Shown piece after piece: positions 56,053-64,000 of a stretch of DNA of 64,000 bases. This DNA comes from UMGS1002 sp045586785 (lineage in GTDB: Bacteria > Bacillota > Clostridia > Oscillospirales > CAG-272), in assembly GCA_045586785.1 (NCBI GenBank), contig JAZNBA010000072.1, positions 1 through 64,000 of the forward strand, read 5' to 3'. The first letter of the stretch is position 1, and every line of letters begins with the position of its first letter. The translations under genes and the position numbers were made by a program. A model generated the notes under the pieces. It did no database searches and was not told the DNA's origin. It was given only the letters and a program-made list of their open reading frames with translations.

Positions 56053-58395
56053 TTACTTTGCTCCGGTATTTATCTTGATATAGTCGATCTGGTTAGTAAG
56101 TAGGAAGGAGCCGGAGGAATTATTGCATCCCAGATATGCAAACCCGAAGTCAGCGTCTACCGGGTATGGTGACATATCAAGGCTTCCGCCGCCGTTGAAG
56201 TCACCGGTAGTGTACTGCATATTTTCTATTACCTGAACGCCGTCCTTGTATAGGCTCATTACACTTGTGCCTGCGGTGGGGTCGTAGGTATTTACCAGCT
56301 TGAGTACGCAACCTGTAGTGATGGTTCCCGTGCTCGAATAGTAGTTGTAGTATCCTGCGTTGCTCTGGTAACCTTTGTTGTCGTAATCCGAGATATTGAG
56401 CTTTCCGCCTCTGTTTGAGAGTGCCTTGTTGCCCTTGACATTGTCCTTGTGTGTTGCGATGATAAATCCGCTTGAACCCGTTGTATCACCAAACTTGATC
56501 TCGATGCTCCAGTTTGCATTGCTCTTGAATTCGATTGTTTTCATGAGCTCAAGCTGAGCTTTTGAGCATTTGAGAATACCGTTTTCAATGCTGTAAGAGC
56601 CTTGAAGGGCAGTGCTGTTAAATGCATTGACCTTGTTACCGTCCTTATCTCGAGCGAAGAGATCCTCATTGAAGTCCCACGTATATTCCGCAGGAGTGTT
56701 TTCGGGCAGATCTATGCTGTTATCGATAATATCGTAAGTAACTGTACCTGAATTTGATTTTGTGGTATAAGTGACAGCTATTTTTACATCATCGTATTTC
56801 TTGAGCGTTTTGACGTTTACACAGCCATAGTTTGCGCCGCTTGCGTTGATAACGCCATCAGCATTCGTGATATCGTTGCCCGCACTTGTGATCTTGATTG
56901 CAAGTGTTCCCACGGTGCTTCCGGGAGTAGCGCGGAACGCAAGATCGTCACTCATGTCTGTGATATCCAGGGTAAGTGTGGAGCCTGCCTCGGAGACCGT
57001 TTGATTGCTCTTGTCAGGCTTGCCCGAGCTGTTGGCCTGAGTTATTGCAAAGCTGTTTTTGTTGAGCGCATTATACATATTGTAAGCCGCGTCTGCCGCA
57101 ATAAGGGCGTAGCCGAACTTTCCGTAGTGGTTTTTGTTGTTCGAGCCGAAAAGTGTGCTCATTGGCATGGTGAGTACGCCGTCTTTATATGTTGCGGTGT
57201 TTTTGTATTTGTCGCTGTGCGACGCGCTTGAGCTGTACGCATCCATAAGAGTGATGTAATTTTGGATATTCACCGATACTTTGGTTGCCGGTGCGCCCGT
57301 GAAATTCTCGGTCAGCGTGGTCGCAATGAATATATCGGGATTGTTGTTTGCCAGCGCAAACTGAGATGATACTGTGGTGGAGTAGTGTATGTCGTTGTTG
57401 TTTGTGTTGTTGTCACCGCCCTGACGGACTCGCATAATAGCCATATATTCGAGTCCTGCTTCGGTTTTAAGCTTGTTCCATATAGCCATAAAGCAGCCGA
57501 TATATTCTGCGGGATCGATTCCGCGAACGCCGTCGCCCTCGCCCTGCAGCCAATAAACACCCTTGCTGACTATTTCGAATCTGTCGCTAAGTCCCTCATA
57601 GTAAGATAAGCATTTGTTGACCATTTTAACGGTAAAATCGGTGCCCGATGCATTGTTCGCGTCTGTTGCCCAACCATAAATGGAGCTGCCGTTTTTACTT
57701 GTTCCGTTTCCGTTCTGGCTTCCGCCCTCGTGCCATACGAGAACGTTTTTAACGGGCTCTCCGTGCTTTACGCTTTGCGCGTAAAGCTCTGCTAAAAGGG
57801 GACTATGGAACCCTTTGGTGGAGTGCGTAAAATCAACCGGTTCAGATGCCCCCAGTCCTTTACCGTTGCCCCACCAATAAGCGGTTCCGAGCGGACAGCT
57901 GATATCCGAGGTGGCGTTATCAAAATGGTTGCCCGAATTGCTCTGTCCCATAACAACGATAATATTTATCTTTGCTTTGTGCACGGTGAGCTCTACAGTA
58001 GTTTTGCCGTCTGTGATTTGAGATGTGCCGATTTGCTTTGCATGGAAATATTTGATGCCGCCTACTTCGATCAGTTCCAGCGCATCTCCGGATTTGATTT
58101 CCGCACTTTCCGAGGATGCGGATATGTCGGAGACGTGGGTGAGATAATCGTCGTAGTATGCTGTGACTGATATTGGAGCATCGGTGGTCGGGGTGGTAGT
58201 GTCATCGGGAGAGGGAATAACGGTAGTTTGAGCTTCATCGTCGTTTGAAATTATATCCGAAACAGTAGTCTGGACTGTGGACTCGTTTGAAACATCATCT
58301 GAATTTGCGCCCTCGTTTCCGGAGTTGCAGGATACAAATGTACATACCGCGCACAGACACAAAAAGATGCAAGTCAATTTTTTGAATAATACCAT
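56053..58395 (-). CDS. SASA-type carbohydrate esterase lipoprotein with C-terminal lectin-like domain
   Basis: 780 residues. Lipobox with Cys23 (TFVSC) and a Thr/Ser/Asp linker to about 85. An SGNH/sialate-O-acetylesterase-like domain runs about 140-440: MGQSN with the likely nucleophile Ser near 150, WLQGEGD near 283, and a His near 421 in NKNHYGKFGY. A middle beta domain and a C-terminal concanavalin-A-like (LamG-type) domain follow, about 600-780, ending QIDYIKINTGAK. Should remove acetyl groups from a glycan at the cell surface. AAGGAGA precedes the ATG; it faces a PL8 lyase. Confidence 0.85.
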   Translation of the reverse strand: MVLFKKLTCIFLCLCAVCTFVSCNSGNEGANSDDVSNESTVQTTVSDIISNDDEAQTTVIPSPDDTTTPTTDAPISVTAYYDDYLTHVSDISASSESAEIKSGDALELIEVGGIKYFHAKQIGTSQITDGKTTVELTVHKAKINIIVVMGQSNSGNHFDNATSDISCPLGTAYWWGNGKGLGASEPVDFTHSTKGFHSPLLAELYAQSVKHGEPVKNVLVWHEGGSQNGNGTSKNGSSIYGWATDANNASGTDFTVKMVNKCLSYYEGLSDRFEIVSKGVYWLQGEGDGVRGIDPAEYIGCFMAIWNKLKTEAGLEYMAIMRVRQGGDNNTNNNDIHYSTTVSSQFALANNNPDIFIATTLTENFTGAPATKVSVNIQNYITLMDAYSSSASHSDKYKNTATYKDGVLTMPMSTLFGSNNKNHYGKFGYALIAADAAYNMYNALNKNSFAITQANSSGKPDKSNQTVSEAGSTLTLDITDMSDDLAFRATPGSTVGTLAIKITSAGNDITNADGVINASGANYGCVNVKTLKKYDDVKIAVTYTTKSNSGTVTYDIIDNSIDLPENTPAEYTWDFNEDLFARDKDGNKVNAFNSTALQGSYSIENGILKCSKAQLELMKTIEFKSNANWSIEIKFGDTTGSSGFIIATHKDNVKGNKALSNRGGKLNISDYDNKGYQSNAGYYNYYSSTGTITTGCVLKLVNTYDPTAGTSVMSLYKDGVQVIENMQYTTGDFNGGGSLDMSPYPVDADFGFAYLGCNNSSGSFLLTNQIDYIKINTGAK

Positions 58396-58461
58396 ACGTA
58401 ATTCTCCTTGAAATATTATATTTAAAAATAAGTATATGCCGAAGATAGCGTATTTTTTACA

Positions 58462-59298
58462 TTATAACCGGATATCTATATATACCGGCGCGTGGTCGGA
58501 GAGCAGGAGGTAGTAGTCGGGGCAGTAGCGGTCAAAGCGCTTGACAGCCCCCTCGGGGGCGTTCTTGACTAAAATGTGGTCGATAGCCGTTTCAAAGGGC
58601 ATATCCTGCCACTTGCCGGGAGCCTTGGGGTTGCATCCGTTGTAGCCGCGTCCCTCGTGACGGAATTCGGTGGCTATATTGTGCGCGTGCTCGTACCCGC
58701 CCTCGTTCAGCGCGTAGCTGATAGCGGGGGTGTTGTACTGAGCGTTCATATCACCCACTAAAATCGCGGGGCAGTTGTCGTATTTTGCGCTGTACTTGTT
58801 GATGGCTTCGATAGCCTGCGCTATCTGTCTGCGACGAACCTCGTCAGAGCCTGCCTGACGCTTCTCACCCATCCACCAAAGATGTGTGGTGGCAAAGACA
58901 AACACGTGACCGTCCGATTTATCGCGGAACACGCCGATGTTGACGGATTTTGAGTCGTAATCGTTGAACTTACCCTCGAAATCCTCCACTGTCTTGGGAT
59001 AGAGTATGTATTCTGTGTCCAACAGCTCGAACTTGTCTGCACGATATATCAGGGGAGTCATATTGCCCCAGATTATCGTATAGGGCAGATCTCGTTCAAG
59101 GCAGTACAGCTTGAAGAATATCTGCATATCCTTGTTGACCTCCTGACCGCCTGCGATGTCGGGCATCAGCTCTTCAAAAACGCGGACGTGACCTTTCATA
59201 CGGACCGCCGCGGAGCAGTCGAGCCCGGCAGCTTCCCAGTCCTCTTTGTTGAGCGTGCAGTTCCATTGATTCTGACTCATAAGTCGTATCATACTCAT
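58462..59298 (-). CDS. Endonuclease/exonuclease/phosphatase-family protein
   Basis: 278 residues with the EEP fold: QNQWN at the N terminus, GGQEVN with the metal Glu, ATTHLWW, VGDMNAQYNTPA, AIDHILVKN and a C-terminal SDHAPVYIDI catalytic Asp-His. No signal peptide, so cytoplasmic. Family members cut phosphodiesters in nucleic acid, lipid or inositol phosphates; the substrate is unknown. AAAGGAG precedes the ATG. It lies 56 bp after tyrS, behind a hairpin, and 66 bp before the esterase gene. Confidence 0.88.
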   Translation of the reverse strand: MSMIRLMSQNQWNCTLNKEDWEAAGLDCSAAVRMKGHVRVFEELMPDIAGGQEVNKDMQIFFKLYCLERDLPYTIIWGNMTPLIYRADKFELLDTEYILYPKTVEDFEGKFNDYDSKSVNIGVFRDKSDGHVFVFATTHLWWMGEKRQAGSDEVRRRQIAQAIEAINKYSAKYDNCPAILVGDMNAQYNTPAISYALNEGGYEHAHNIATEFRHEGRGYNGCNPKAPGKWQDMPFETAIDHILVKNAPEGAVKRFDRYCPDYYLLLSDHAPVYIDIRL

Positions 59299-59321
59299 AG
59301 CTTTTCTCCTTTTTTACAGTT

Positions 59322-59345
59322 AAGGGGCTGTAAAGACAGCCCCTT
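59322..59345 (-). terminator. Hairpin after tyrS
   Basis: AAGGGGCTGT/ACAGCCCCTT 10-bp stem, 4-nt loop. On the minus strand no T run follows, so it may only reduce read-through into the EEP gene. Confidence 0.55.
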
Positions 59346-59354
59346 GATTTTTAT

Positions 59355-60578
59355 TTATTCTGCAATGACCTTAATAAAGTTCTTTTTACCCTTGCGCAGC
59401 ATCTTACCCTCTGCAAGATCAGCGGGTGCAAAGGTTGTGCGAGGATCGGTGATCTTTTCGCCGTCCAGCGTTACGCCGCCCTGCTGAATAGCCTGACGCG
59501 CCTCGGACTTGGACTTAACAAAGCCTGCCTTGACCAGCATTGTGGGAACGTCGCAACGACCGTCCATATAGAAGTCGTCAGCGGTAAGTGCAAGTGTGGG
59601 AACCTCGGCATCCGCGCCGCCGCCGAACAGAGCGCGTGCGCTTGCGCGTGCCTTTTCGGCTTCCTCGTCGCCGTGAACAAGCTTTGTGAGCTCGTATGCC
59701 AGAATGTCCTTTGCTTCGTTGAGCTTGGAGCCTTCCCAGCCGTCCATTGCGTTGATCTCCTCAATGGGCAGGAAGGTGAGCATTCTGATGCATTTGAGAA
59801 CGTCGGCGTCGTCAACGTTTCTCCAGTACTGATAGAAGTCGTAGGGAGTGGTCTTTTTGGGATCCAGCCAAACAGCACCCGACGCAGTTTTACCCATCTT
59901 TTTGCCCTCGGAGTTGAGCAGCAGGGTGATAGTCATAGCGTGAGCGTCCTTGCCCAGCTTGCGGCGGATAAGTTCGGTGCCGCCCAGCATATTGGACCAC
60001 TGGTCGTTACCGCCGAACTGCATATTGCAGCCGTACTTTTGGTACAGATAGTAGAAGTCGTAGGACTGCATTATCATATAGTTGAATTCAAGGAAGGACA
60101 GGCCCTTTTCCATTCTTTGCTTGTAGCACTCGGCTCTGAGCATATTGTTGACAGAGAAGCACGCACCGACTTCGCGGAGTACGTCAACGTAGTTGAGGTC
60201 AAGCAGCCAGTCAGCGTTGTTGACCATGATAGCCTTGCCCTCGCCGAAGTCAATGAAACGCTCCATCTGCTTCTTAAAGCAATCGCAGTTGTGCTGGATG
60301 GTCTCGCGAGTCATCATACTGCGCATATCGGTACGGCCCGAGGGGTCACCGATCATAGCTGTTCCGCCGCCGATAAGAACTACGGGCTTGTTACCTGCCA
60401 TCTGCAGACGCTTCATAAGGCAAAGCGCCATAAAGTGACCTACGTGCAGGGAATCTGCCGTAGGGTCAAAGCCGATGTAGAAGGTAGCCTTGCCGTTATT
60501 GATCATTTCTTTTATCTCGTCTTCATTTGTAACCTGCGCGATAAGACCGCGGGCGACGAGCTCGTCATAAATATTCAT
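59355..60578 (-). CDS. tyrS: Tyrosyl-tRNA synthetase
   Basis: 407 residues. HIGH motif as HVGH (about residue 43), KMSKS motif as KMGKT (about 233), and a C-terminal S4 domain (SEARQAIQQGGVTLDG) that binds tRNA. The KMGKT form and an insertion pattern near WSNMLGG place it with the type-2 TyrRS branch (TyrZ-like). AAGGAG precedes the ATG. It has its own promoter and no T-box structure was seen in its short leader. Confidence 0.96.
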   Translation of the reverse strand: MNIYDELVARGLIAQVTNEDEIKEMINNGKATFYIGFDPTADSLHVGHFMALCLMKRLQMAGNKPVVLIGGGTAMIGDPSGRTDMRSMMTRETIQHNCDCFKKQMERFIDFGEGKAIMVNNADWLLDLNYVDVLREVGACFSVNNMLRAECYKQRMEKGLSFLEFNYMIMQSYDFYYLYQKYGCNMQFGGNDQWSNMLGGTELIRRKLGKDAHAMTITLLLNSEGKKMGKTASGAVWLDPKKTTPYDFYQYWRNVDDADVLKCIRMLTFLPIEEINAMDGWEGSKLNEAKDILAYELTKLVHGDEEAEKARASARALFGGGADAEVPTLALTADDFYMDGRCDVPTMLVKAGFVKSKSEARQAIQQGGVTLDGEKITDPRTTFAPADLAEGKMLRKGKKNFIKVIAE

Positions 60579-60615
60579 AGATGTAAGTCTCCTTAAAAAT
60601 ATACCAATTCACATT

Positions 60616-60644
60616 ATTATAACACAATCTGCCGCTTTTTGCAA
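60616..60644 (-). promoter_or_regulatory. Promoter of tyrS
   Basis: Minus strand: TTGCAA (60639-60644), 17 bp, TATAAT (60616-60621). Confidence 0.75.
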
Positions 60645-60653
60645 TACTATAGC

Positions 60654-60693
60654 GAAAAAATATGCCGCGCAGACTGTAAATCTGCGCGGCATA
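60654..60693 (-). terminator. Intrinsic terminator of the solute-binding protein gene
   Basis: Perfect 13-bp GC-rich stem (60661-60673 / 60681-60693); on the minus strand T6 follows (60655-60660). Confidence 0.92.
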
Positions 60694-60708
60694 AGTATAA
60701 ATGAGATT

Positions 60709-62205
60709 TTATTTACTGAAAGTATCGTTGATATCACTAAGTACTCTGTTCATCTGCTTTTCAGCTGCTCTGTAAGCACTTGCCCAAGCATTGGGAGTGT
60801 TCTGAGAGCAACGATCACGGAATGTGGAGTAAGTGAAGTTCTTAAGCTCTGTGCAGAAGATACGTCCGATGTCGATGCTAACACCCTCGCGGATGATGTC
60901 GTACATAGCGGAAGCCTCGTTATCGGAGGAATACTTCAACTTCATAGAGGTCTCAAACAGCATAGGAGTAACTTCTCTGTAACCCTCGGAGCCAAGGCAC
61001 TCAAGTGTAGCCGCTGCAGCGTCAGAGTTGTGGGAAGCCACGGAGATTGCGTACATGGAGTAGGGGAAGCCAAGGCAGGTTATGTAATTTTCCTGAGCCT
61101 CGTCGAACTTGGGAACGGGAACTATACCGTATTCAAATGTGATATCATCCTTACGGTTGAGAGCCATGTAAGAACGGTCAAGTGTAAATATGGTGTTGCC
61201 TCTTGCGAATACGTCACCGGTAGAACCGTGGTAGCCGTCCTCGCTGTCCCACATGTAAGTACAAACGCCTTCAAGCAGGGCAATGGTCTTTTCAGAGTTG
61301 AAGCTGGGGGAAATGATCAGCTGGTCGTTGCTGTCCTTTTCGACAGTGTTAAGACCTGCGCCGGTAAAGAATGCGTCATAGTGGATGGATGCAGTGCAGA
61401 GACCGTAAGCATCGTCGGCATCACGAGTGCCGTCGCCGTTTTTGTCTGCATATACGTTGGAGCCCAGCTCGAACATCTTTTCGTATGTCCACTTGCCGCC
61501 GTCAACCAGCTCATAGGGGCTTTCAAGGCTATTGTCTACGATGAGCTGCTTGTTGAAGAATACAACGTACATCATGTGCAGCATGTTGGTGGATATATCG
61601 CCGGATGCGAAGTACAGCTTGTTGTTGATGGTAGCCTGGTCAACAAGGGAAGCGGGCCACCAGGGTTTATCAAAGTCGAGATACTCAAGGGCGTTCATGT
61701 CCTGAACGTAGCCGTTTACCGCGAGAGTAGCGCCGGTCATACTGTAGCCTGAGAAAATATCGTACTCACCGCCCGAGCTGATGCTGTTGAGTGCGGTAGA
61801 TACAAAATTTTTCTGATTGTTGAAGTTGCCGGGGGTACCGATAAAGTTGAGGTCAACCTTGATACGGGTCTCGGTGTTGAGGTTACGCATGTAAATAGCG
61901 TCGTTAACAATGTCACCGGTCTGCTCGAGAACCTCGAATTCGGGCTTCTCAACGTCACTCCAGTAGAGAATGGAAACGGTTGCGTTGTTGAAGTTGAGTT
62001 CTTCGGGAATGTCGTCTTCGACGAATTCGGTGGTTACGTCTGCGGAAGCAGTGGTGTCAGCGGGGGTGTTGGTGTCGCCTGTGGGCGCAGTGGTGTCAAC
62101 GGTTGCCGCGGTAGTGGTGTCAACAGAGTCGCCGGGTTGTGCGCAAGCGACGAGCGTAGCCGCCAGCATAAGCACTGCCAGAACTATAGCCAATGTTTTT
62201 TTCAT
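60709..62205 (-). CDS. Extracellular solute-binding lipoprotein (family 1), orphan
   Basis: 498 residues. Lipobox with Cys21 (TLVAC), a Thr/Asp-rich linker to about 70, then a periplasmic-binding-like fold. It resembles sugar-binding subunits of ABC importers (NQKNFV, TDVFARGNT, internal calcium-loop-like DKNGDGTRDADDAYG). No membrane or ATPase subunit is encoded beside it, so it must use a transporter elsewhere or work as a receptor. Divergent from an AraC regulator, each with its own strong promoter. Substrate unknown, probably an oligosaccharide. Confidence 0.87.
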   Translation of the reverse strand: MKKTLAIVLAVLMLAATLVACAQPGDSVDTTTAATVDTTAPTGDTNTPADTTASADVTTEFVEDDIPEELNFNNATVSILYWSDVEKPEFEVLEQTGDIVNDAIYMRNLNTETRIKVDLNFIGTPGNFNNQKNFVSTALNSISSGGEYDIFSGYSMTGATLAVNGYVQDMNALEYLDFDKPWWPASLVDQATINNKLYFASGDISTNMLHMMYVVFFNKQLIVDNSLESPYELVDGGKWTYEKMFELGSNVYADKNGDGTRDADDAYGLCTASIHYDAFFTGAGLNTVEKDSNDQLIISPSFNSEKTIALLEGVCTYMWDSEDGYHGSTGDVFARGNTIFTLDRSYMALNRKDDITFEYGIVPVPKFDEAQENYITCLGFPYSMYAISVASHNSDAAAATLECLGSEGYREVTPMLFETSMKLKYSSDNEASAMYDIIREGVSIDIGRIFCTELKNFTYSTFRDRCSQNTPNAWASAYRAAEKQMNRVLSDINDTFSK

Positions 62206-62237
62206 GGGAAATCCTTTCTTTATAATAAATTTAACTA

Positions 62238-62266
62238 ATTATACAACTTATACAATGGTTGGTCAA
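62238..62266 (-). promoter_or_regulatory. Promoter of the solute-binding protein gene
   Basis: Minus strand: TTGACC (62261-62266), 17 bp, TATAAT (62238-62243). Confidence 0.82.
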
Positions 62267-62281
62267 TGGAAAATATTACAA

Positions 62282-62308
62282 TTAGCCTGATATGGCAAAA
62301 AGTTAGCC
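62282..62308. promoter_or_regulatory. Candidate AraC-type operator
   Basis: TTAGCC occurs at 62282-62287 and 62303-62308, exactly 21 bp apart, about two helical turns, a spacing common for AraC-family half-sites. It lies between the two divergent promoters. Confidence 0.4.
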
Positions 62309-62325
62309 AAAAACATAAATTTTAA

Positions 62326-62354
62326 TTGACATAAAAGCCAAAATGTGATATAAT
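62326..62354 (+). promoter_or_regulatory. Consensus promoter of the AraC-family gene
   Basis: TTGACA (62326-62331), 17 bp, TATAAT (62349-62354). Confidence 0.9.
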
Positions 62355-62405
62355 ATCAAATCATATGAATGTTTTTTAATAAAACACATAAAGGAGTTTA
62401 CGCAT

Positions 62406-63158
62406 ATGCAGCTTCCGAAAATAGAATATGCTTTGCGCCGAACCCGCGCGGCGGGGGAGAACGTTACATTACATATGCACGACACCTGGGAGCTGGTAAT
62501 GTATATCAGCGGTGAGGGCAGGTGCATTTGTAACGATCTGAGCTATGAATATTTGACAGGATCGATATGCTTGATACCGCCAAATACGCATCACAAAGAA
62601 ATAAATCAAACCGAAACTGACCTGATATTTTGCTCATTTGTGCCCGGAGATGCAGATTGCCGAGATGGAATGTTTGAGGGAGATGCGGAGCTCTCGGAGG
62701 CGGCAGCTCATATGGTAACGGCAATGGCGGAGCGAAGCGCAGGGGCAGAGCAGATCGCGGCGATGTATCTATCTATAATATTGCTTCGTTTAAGACTGCG
62801 CGACAGTGTGGACGGTGAGCGCGTGGAGGAAAAGAATCGGTCGCTTGACAGCGCGCTCCGCTACATTTTTGATTATTACAATACCGATATAAAGCCGCGG
62901 GAGCTTGCTGCCTCGGTCGGTTACAGCTATGACCGCTTCCGTCACATTTTTAAGGAGAAGTACGGCATCACGCCCAAGCAGATGATATTGTATAAGCGGC
63001 TTGACTCTGCTAAGCAGTTGCTGCGTCGTGACGGCAAAATAGAAAATATCGCGCGCTCCTGCGGCTTTGGCTCGGCAACGCAGTTCAATATTATTTTCAA
63101 AAAAACGCAGGGAATGACGCCGAGCGAATACCGCGCGAGAGAGAAAAGCTTGAAATAA
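62406..63158 (+). CDS. AraC-family transcriptional regulator with cupin-like sensor domain
   Basis: 250 residues. N-terminal cupin-like domain (about 1-90; HMHDTWELVMYISG and IPPNTHHKE are typical of AraC sugar sensors). C-terminal double helix-turn-helix (about 150-248), including ELAASVGYSYDRFRHIFKEK, IENIARSCGFGSATQFN and FKKTQGMTPSEYR. GGAG lies before the ATG. Probably binds a sugar and activates the divergent solute-binding gene; direct-repeat candidate sites lie between them. Confidence 0.92.
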   Translation: MQLPKIEYALRRTRAAGENVTLHMHDTWELVMYISGEGRCICNDLSYEYLTGSICLIPPNTHHKEINQTETDLIFCSFVPGDADCRDGMFEGDAELSEAAAHMVTAMAERSAGAEQIAAMYLSIILLRLRLRDSVDGERVEEKNRSLDSALRYIFDYYNTDIKPRELAASVGYSYDRFRHIFKEKYGITPKQMILYKRLDSAKQLLRRDGKIENIARSCGFGSATQFNIIFKKTQGMTPSEYRAREKSLK

Positions 63159-63183
63159 AAAATGCCGCAATGCGGCGTTTTTT
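63157..63183 (+). terminator. Intrinsic terminator after the AraC gene
   Basis: Stem GCCGC/GCGGC extended by A/T pairs, A-rich before and T6 after. Confidence 0.85.
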
Positions 63184-63251
63184 ATTTTAATGTATAATTT
63201 CTCTCATTTACAGCCACAATTATTATAAGTTTACCTTGGGAGTGCTGTAAA

Positions 63252-63875
63252 ATGAAGCCTATTGACCGTGCGCGCAGAATATATTGCGGCGTGCCGAAAA
63301 GAATACTTGATATAATTTTTTCCGTGTCGGGACTGTTGCTTTTTTCGCTGCCAATGCTGCTGTGCGCGGCGGCGATAGCGGCGGAGGACGGATGCCCCGT
63401 GATATTCTGTCAGACGCGCATAGGCGCCGATCTCAAACCGTTTACTTGCTATAAATTCCGCACCATGCGCTGTGACGCCCCCCACGATTGCGCCACGTCA
63501 GATCTGCGCGACGCGCATTTGTATATAACGCGCGTGGGCGCGTTTTTGCGCCGTACCAGCCTTGACGAGCTTCCGCAACTTTTTAACGTGCTGCGCGGCG
63601 ACATGAGCCTGATCGGTCCGCGCCCCGTCATACCGCAGGAGCGCGAGCTTATTGCCTTGCGTGACAGCCTTGGCGTGTATTGCATACGTCCGGGGCTTAC
63701 GGGACTGGCACAGGTGCGCGGTCGCGATTCGGTGAGCGTGCGCCGCAAGGCGGCGTACGACGCGCAGTACGTACAGCGAATGTCCTTTGCATACGACGCA
63801 ACGCTTATGGCGAAAACGTTTGTGAGCGTTATATGCTGTCGCGGAGTGCGTGAGGGAGAGAATCGTGGACAGTAA
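63252..63875 (+). CDS. Polyprenyl-phosphate phosphoglycosyltransferase (initiating sugar transferase)
   Basis: 207 residues of the small monotopic PGT type. One N-terminal re-entrant hydrophobic helix (about 18-45), then KFRTMR, the catalytic SLDELPQLFNVLRGDMS with the Asp-Glu pair, and SLIGPRP. It transfers a sugar phosphate from a nucleotide sugar to undecaprenyl phosphate, the first step of capsule or surface-glycan synthesis. GGGAG lies before the ATG. The flippase gene overlaps its end by 11 bp, so this is the head of a polysaccharide operon running beyond the edge. Confidence 0.93.
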   Translation: MKPIDRARRIYCGVPKRILDIIFSVSGLLLFSLPMLLCAAAIAAEDGCPVIFCQTRIGADLKPFTCYKFRTMRCDAPHDCATSDLRDAHLYITRVGAFLRRTSLDELPQLFNVLRGDMSLIGPRPVIPQERELIALRDSLGVYCIRPGLTGLAQVRGRDSVSVRRKAAYDAQYVQRMSFAYDATLMAKTFVSVICCRGVREGENRGQ

Positions 63876-64000
63876 GCGTCTGGTTCGCGCCGCCGCAGTG
63901 GCGTTTCTTTCCCAGGGCGTGACGGCGGCGGTCAACGCTCTGACTGTATTTATGCTTGCGGGCAAGCTCAGTGCCGCGGAATACGGACTATGGCAGTTTT
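63865..64000 (+). CDS. Wzx/flippase-like polysaccharide exporter, N-terminal fragment
   Basis: Starts at a GTG (63865) with GGGAGAG upstream and runs off the right edge after 45 residues. The fragment reads MDSKRLVRAAAVAFLSQGVT and later KLSAAEYGLWQF, a first helix plus the LSxxEYG motif common at the start of MATE-like polysaccharide flippases. It overlaps the phosphoglycosyltransferase gene by 11 bp. Confidence 0.7.
   Translation, partial: MDSKRLVRAAAVAFLSQGVTAAVNALTVFMLAGKLSAAEYGLWQF

Noticed and set aside
60579..60708. T-box riboswitch upstream of tyrS
   Set aside because: The leader between the promoter and the ATG is only about 30 nt, too short for a T-box, and no T-box core sequence is present.

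Overview
The window reads as a chromosomal segment of a Gram-positive, anaerobic Clostridia-type bacterium (Bacillota; Oscillospiraceae/Ruminococcaceae-like, probably gut-associated). The grounds are AddAB in place of RecBCD, RecD2, ComFC, YlmH, a class B sortase, lipoproteins with short Ser/Thr-rich linkers, a dockerin-type secreted protein, S-box and RFN riboswitches ahead of metK and a RibU-type gene, and strong AGGAGG ribosome binding sites. Many promoters are near-perfect sigma-A types with 17-bp spacers. The species cannot be named from the sequence alone. No rRNA, tRNA, CRISPR array, phage or transposase gene was found.

Layout. 1-6.5 kb: truncated dockerin-like secreted protein (-), TauE/SafE permease with an unknown partner (+), a two-gene heterodimeric ABC exporter (-) divergent from an XRE regulator. 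6.5-15 kb (-): operon of a QueG-like Fe-S protein, a coiled-coil membrane protein, addB and addA. 15.3-21.7 kb (+): cell-envelope block of HtrA-type protease, response regulator, sensor kinase, sortase B, RlmA-like methyltransferase and GT2 glycosyltransferase, several overlapping. 21.8-23.6 kb: lipoprotein made of two tandem copies of one ~280-residue unit. 23.6-36.5 kb: rpoB-rpoC from their own promoter, then rpsL-rpsG-fusA-tuf. 36.5-39.8 kb: FMN riboswitch + ribU, DUF368 lipid-phosphate transporter, SAM-I riboswitch + metK. 39.9-43.3 kb: small membrane protein, recD2, comFC. 43.3-53.4 kb: MreB-family gene, pepD, membrane protein, rlmB, a P-type-ATPase-like protein lacking its catalytic motif, a split radical-SAM pair and ylmH. 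53.4-60.6 kb: PL8 polysaccharide lyase (+) converging on a SASA-type esterase lipoprotein (-), an endonuclease/phosphatase-fold protein and tyrS. 60.7-64 kb: solute-binding lipoprotein divergent from an AraC regulator, then the start of a polysaccharide locus (phosphoglycosyltransferase, flippase cut by the edge).

How the parts fit. The core is translation/transcription machinery with cofactor-responsive control. Around it lie surface functions: proteolysis, sortase anchoring, two-component sensing, secreted or lipid-anchored glycan-active enzymes, sugar uptake and capsule-type synthesis. No single large novel defence or mobile system is visible. The least ordinary items are the P-type ATPase relative without a phosphorylation motif, the large extra segment in RpoC, the natural arginine at the streptomycin-linked position of S12, the FMN riboswitch without an obvious promoter, and the duplicated lipoprotein.
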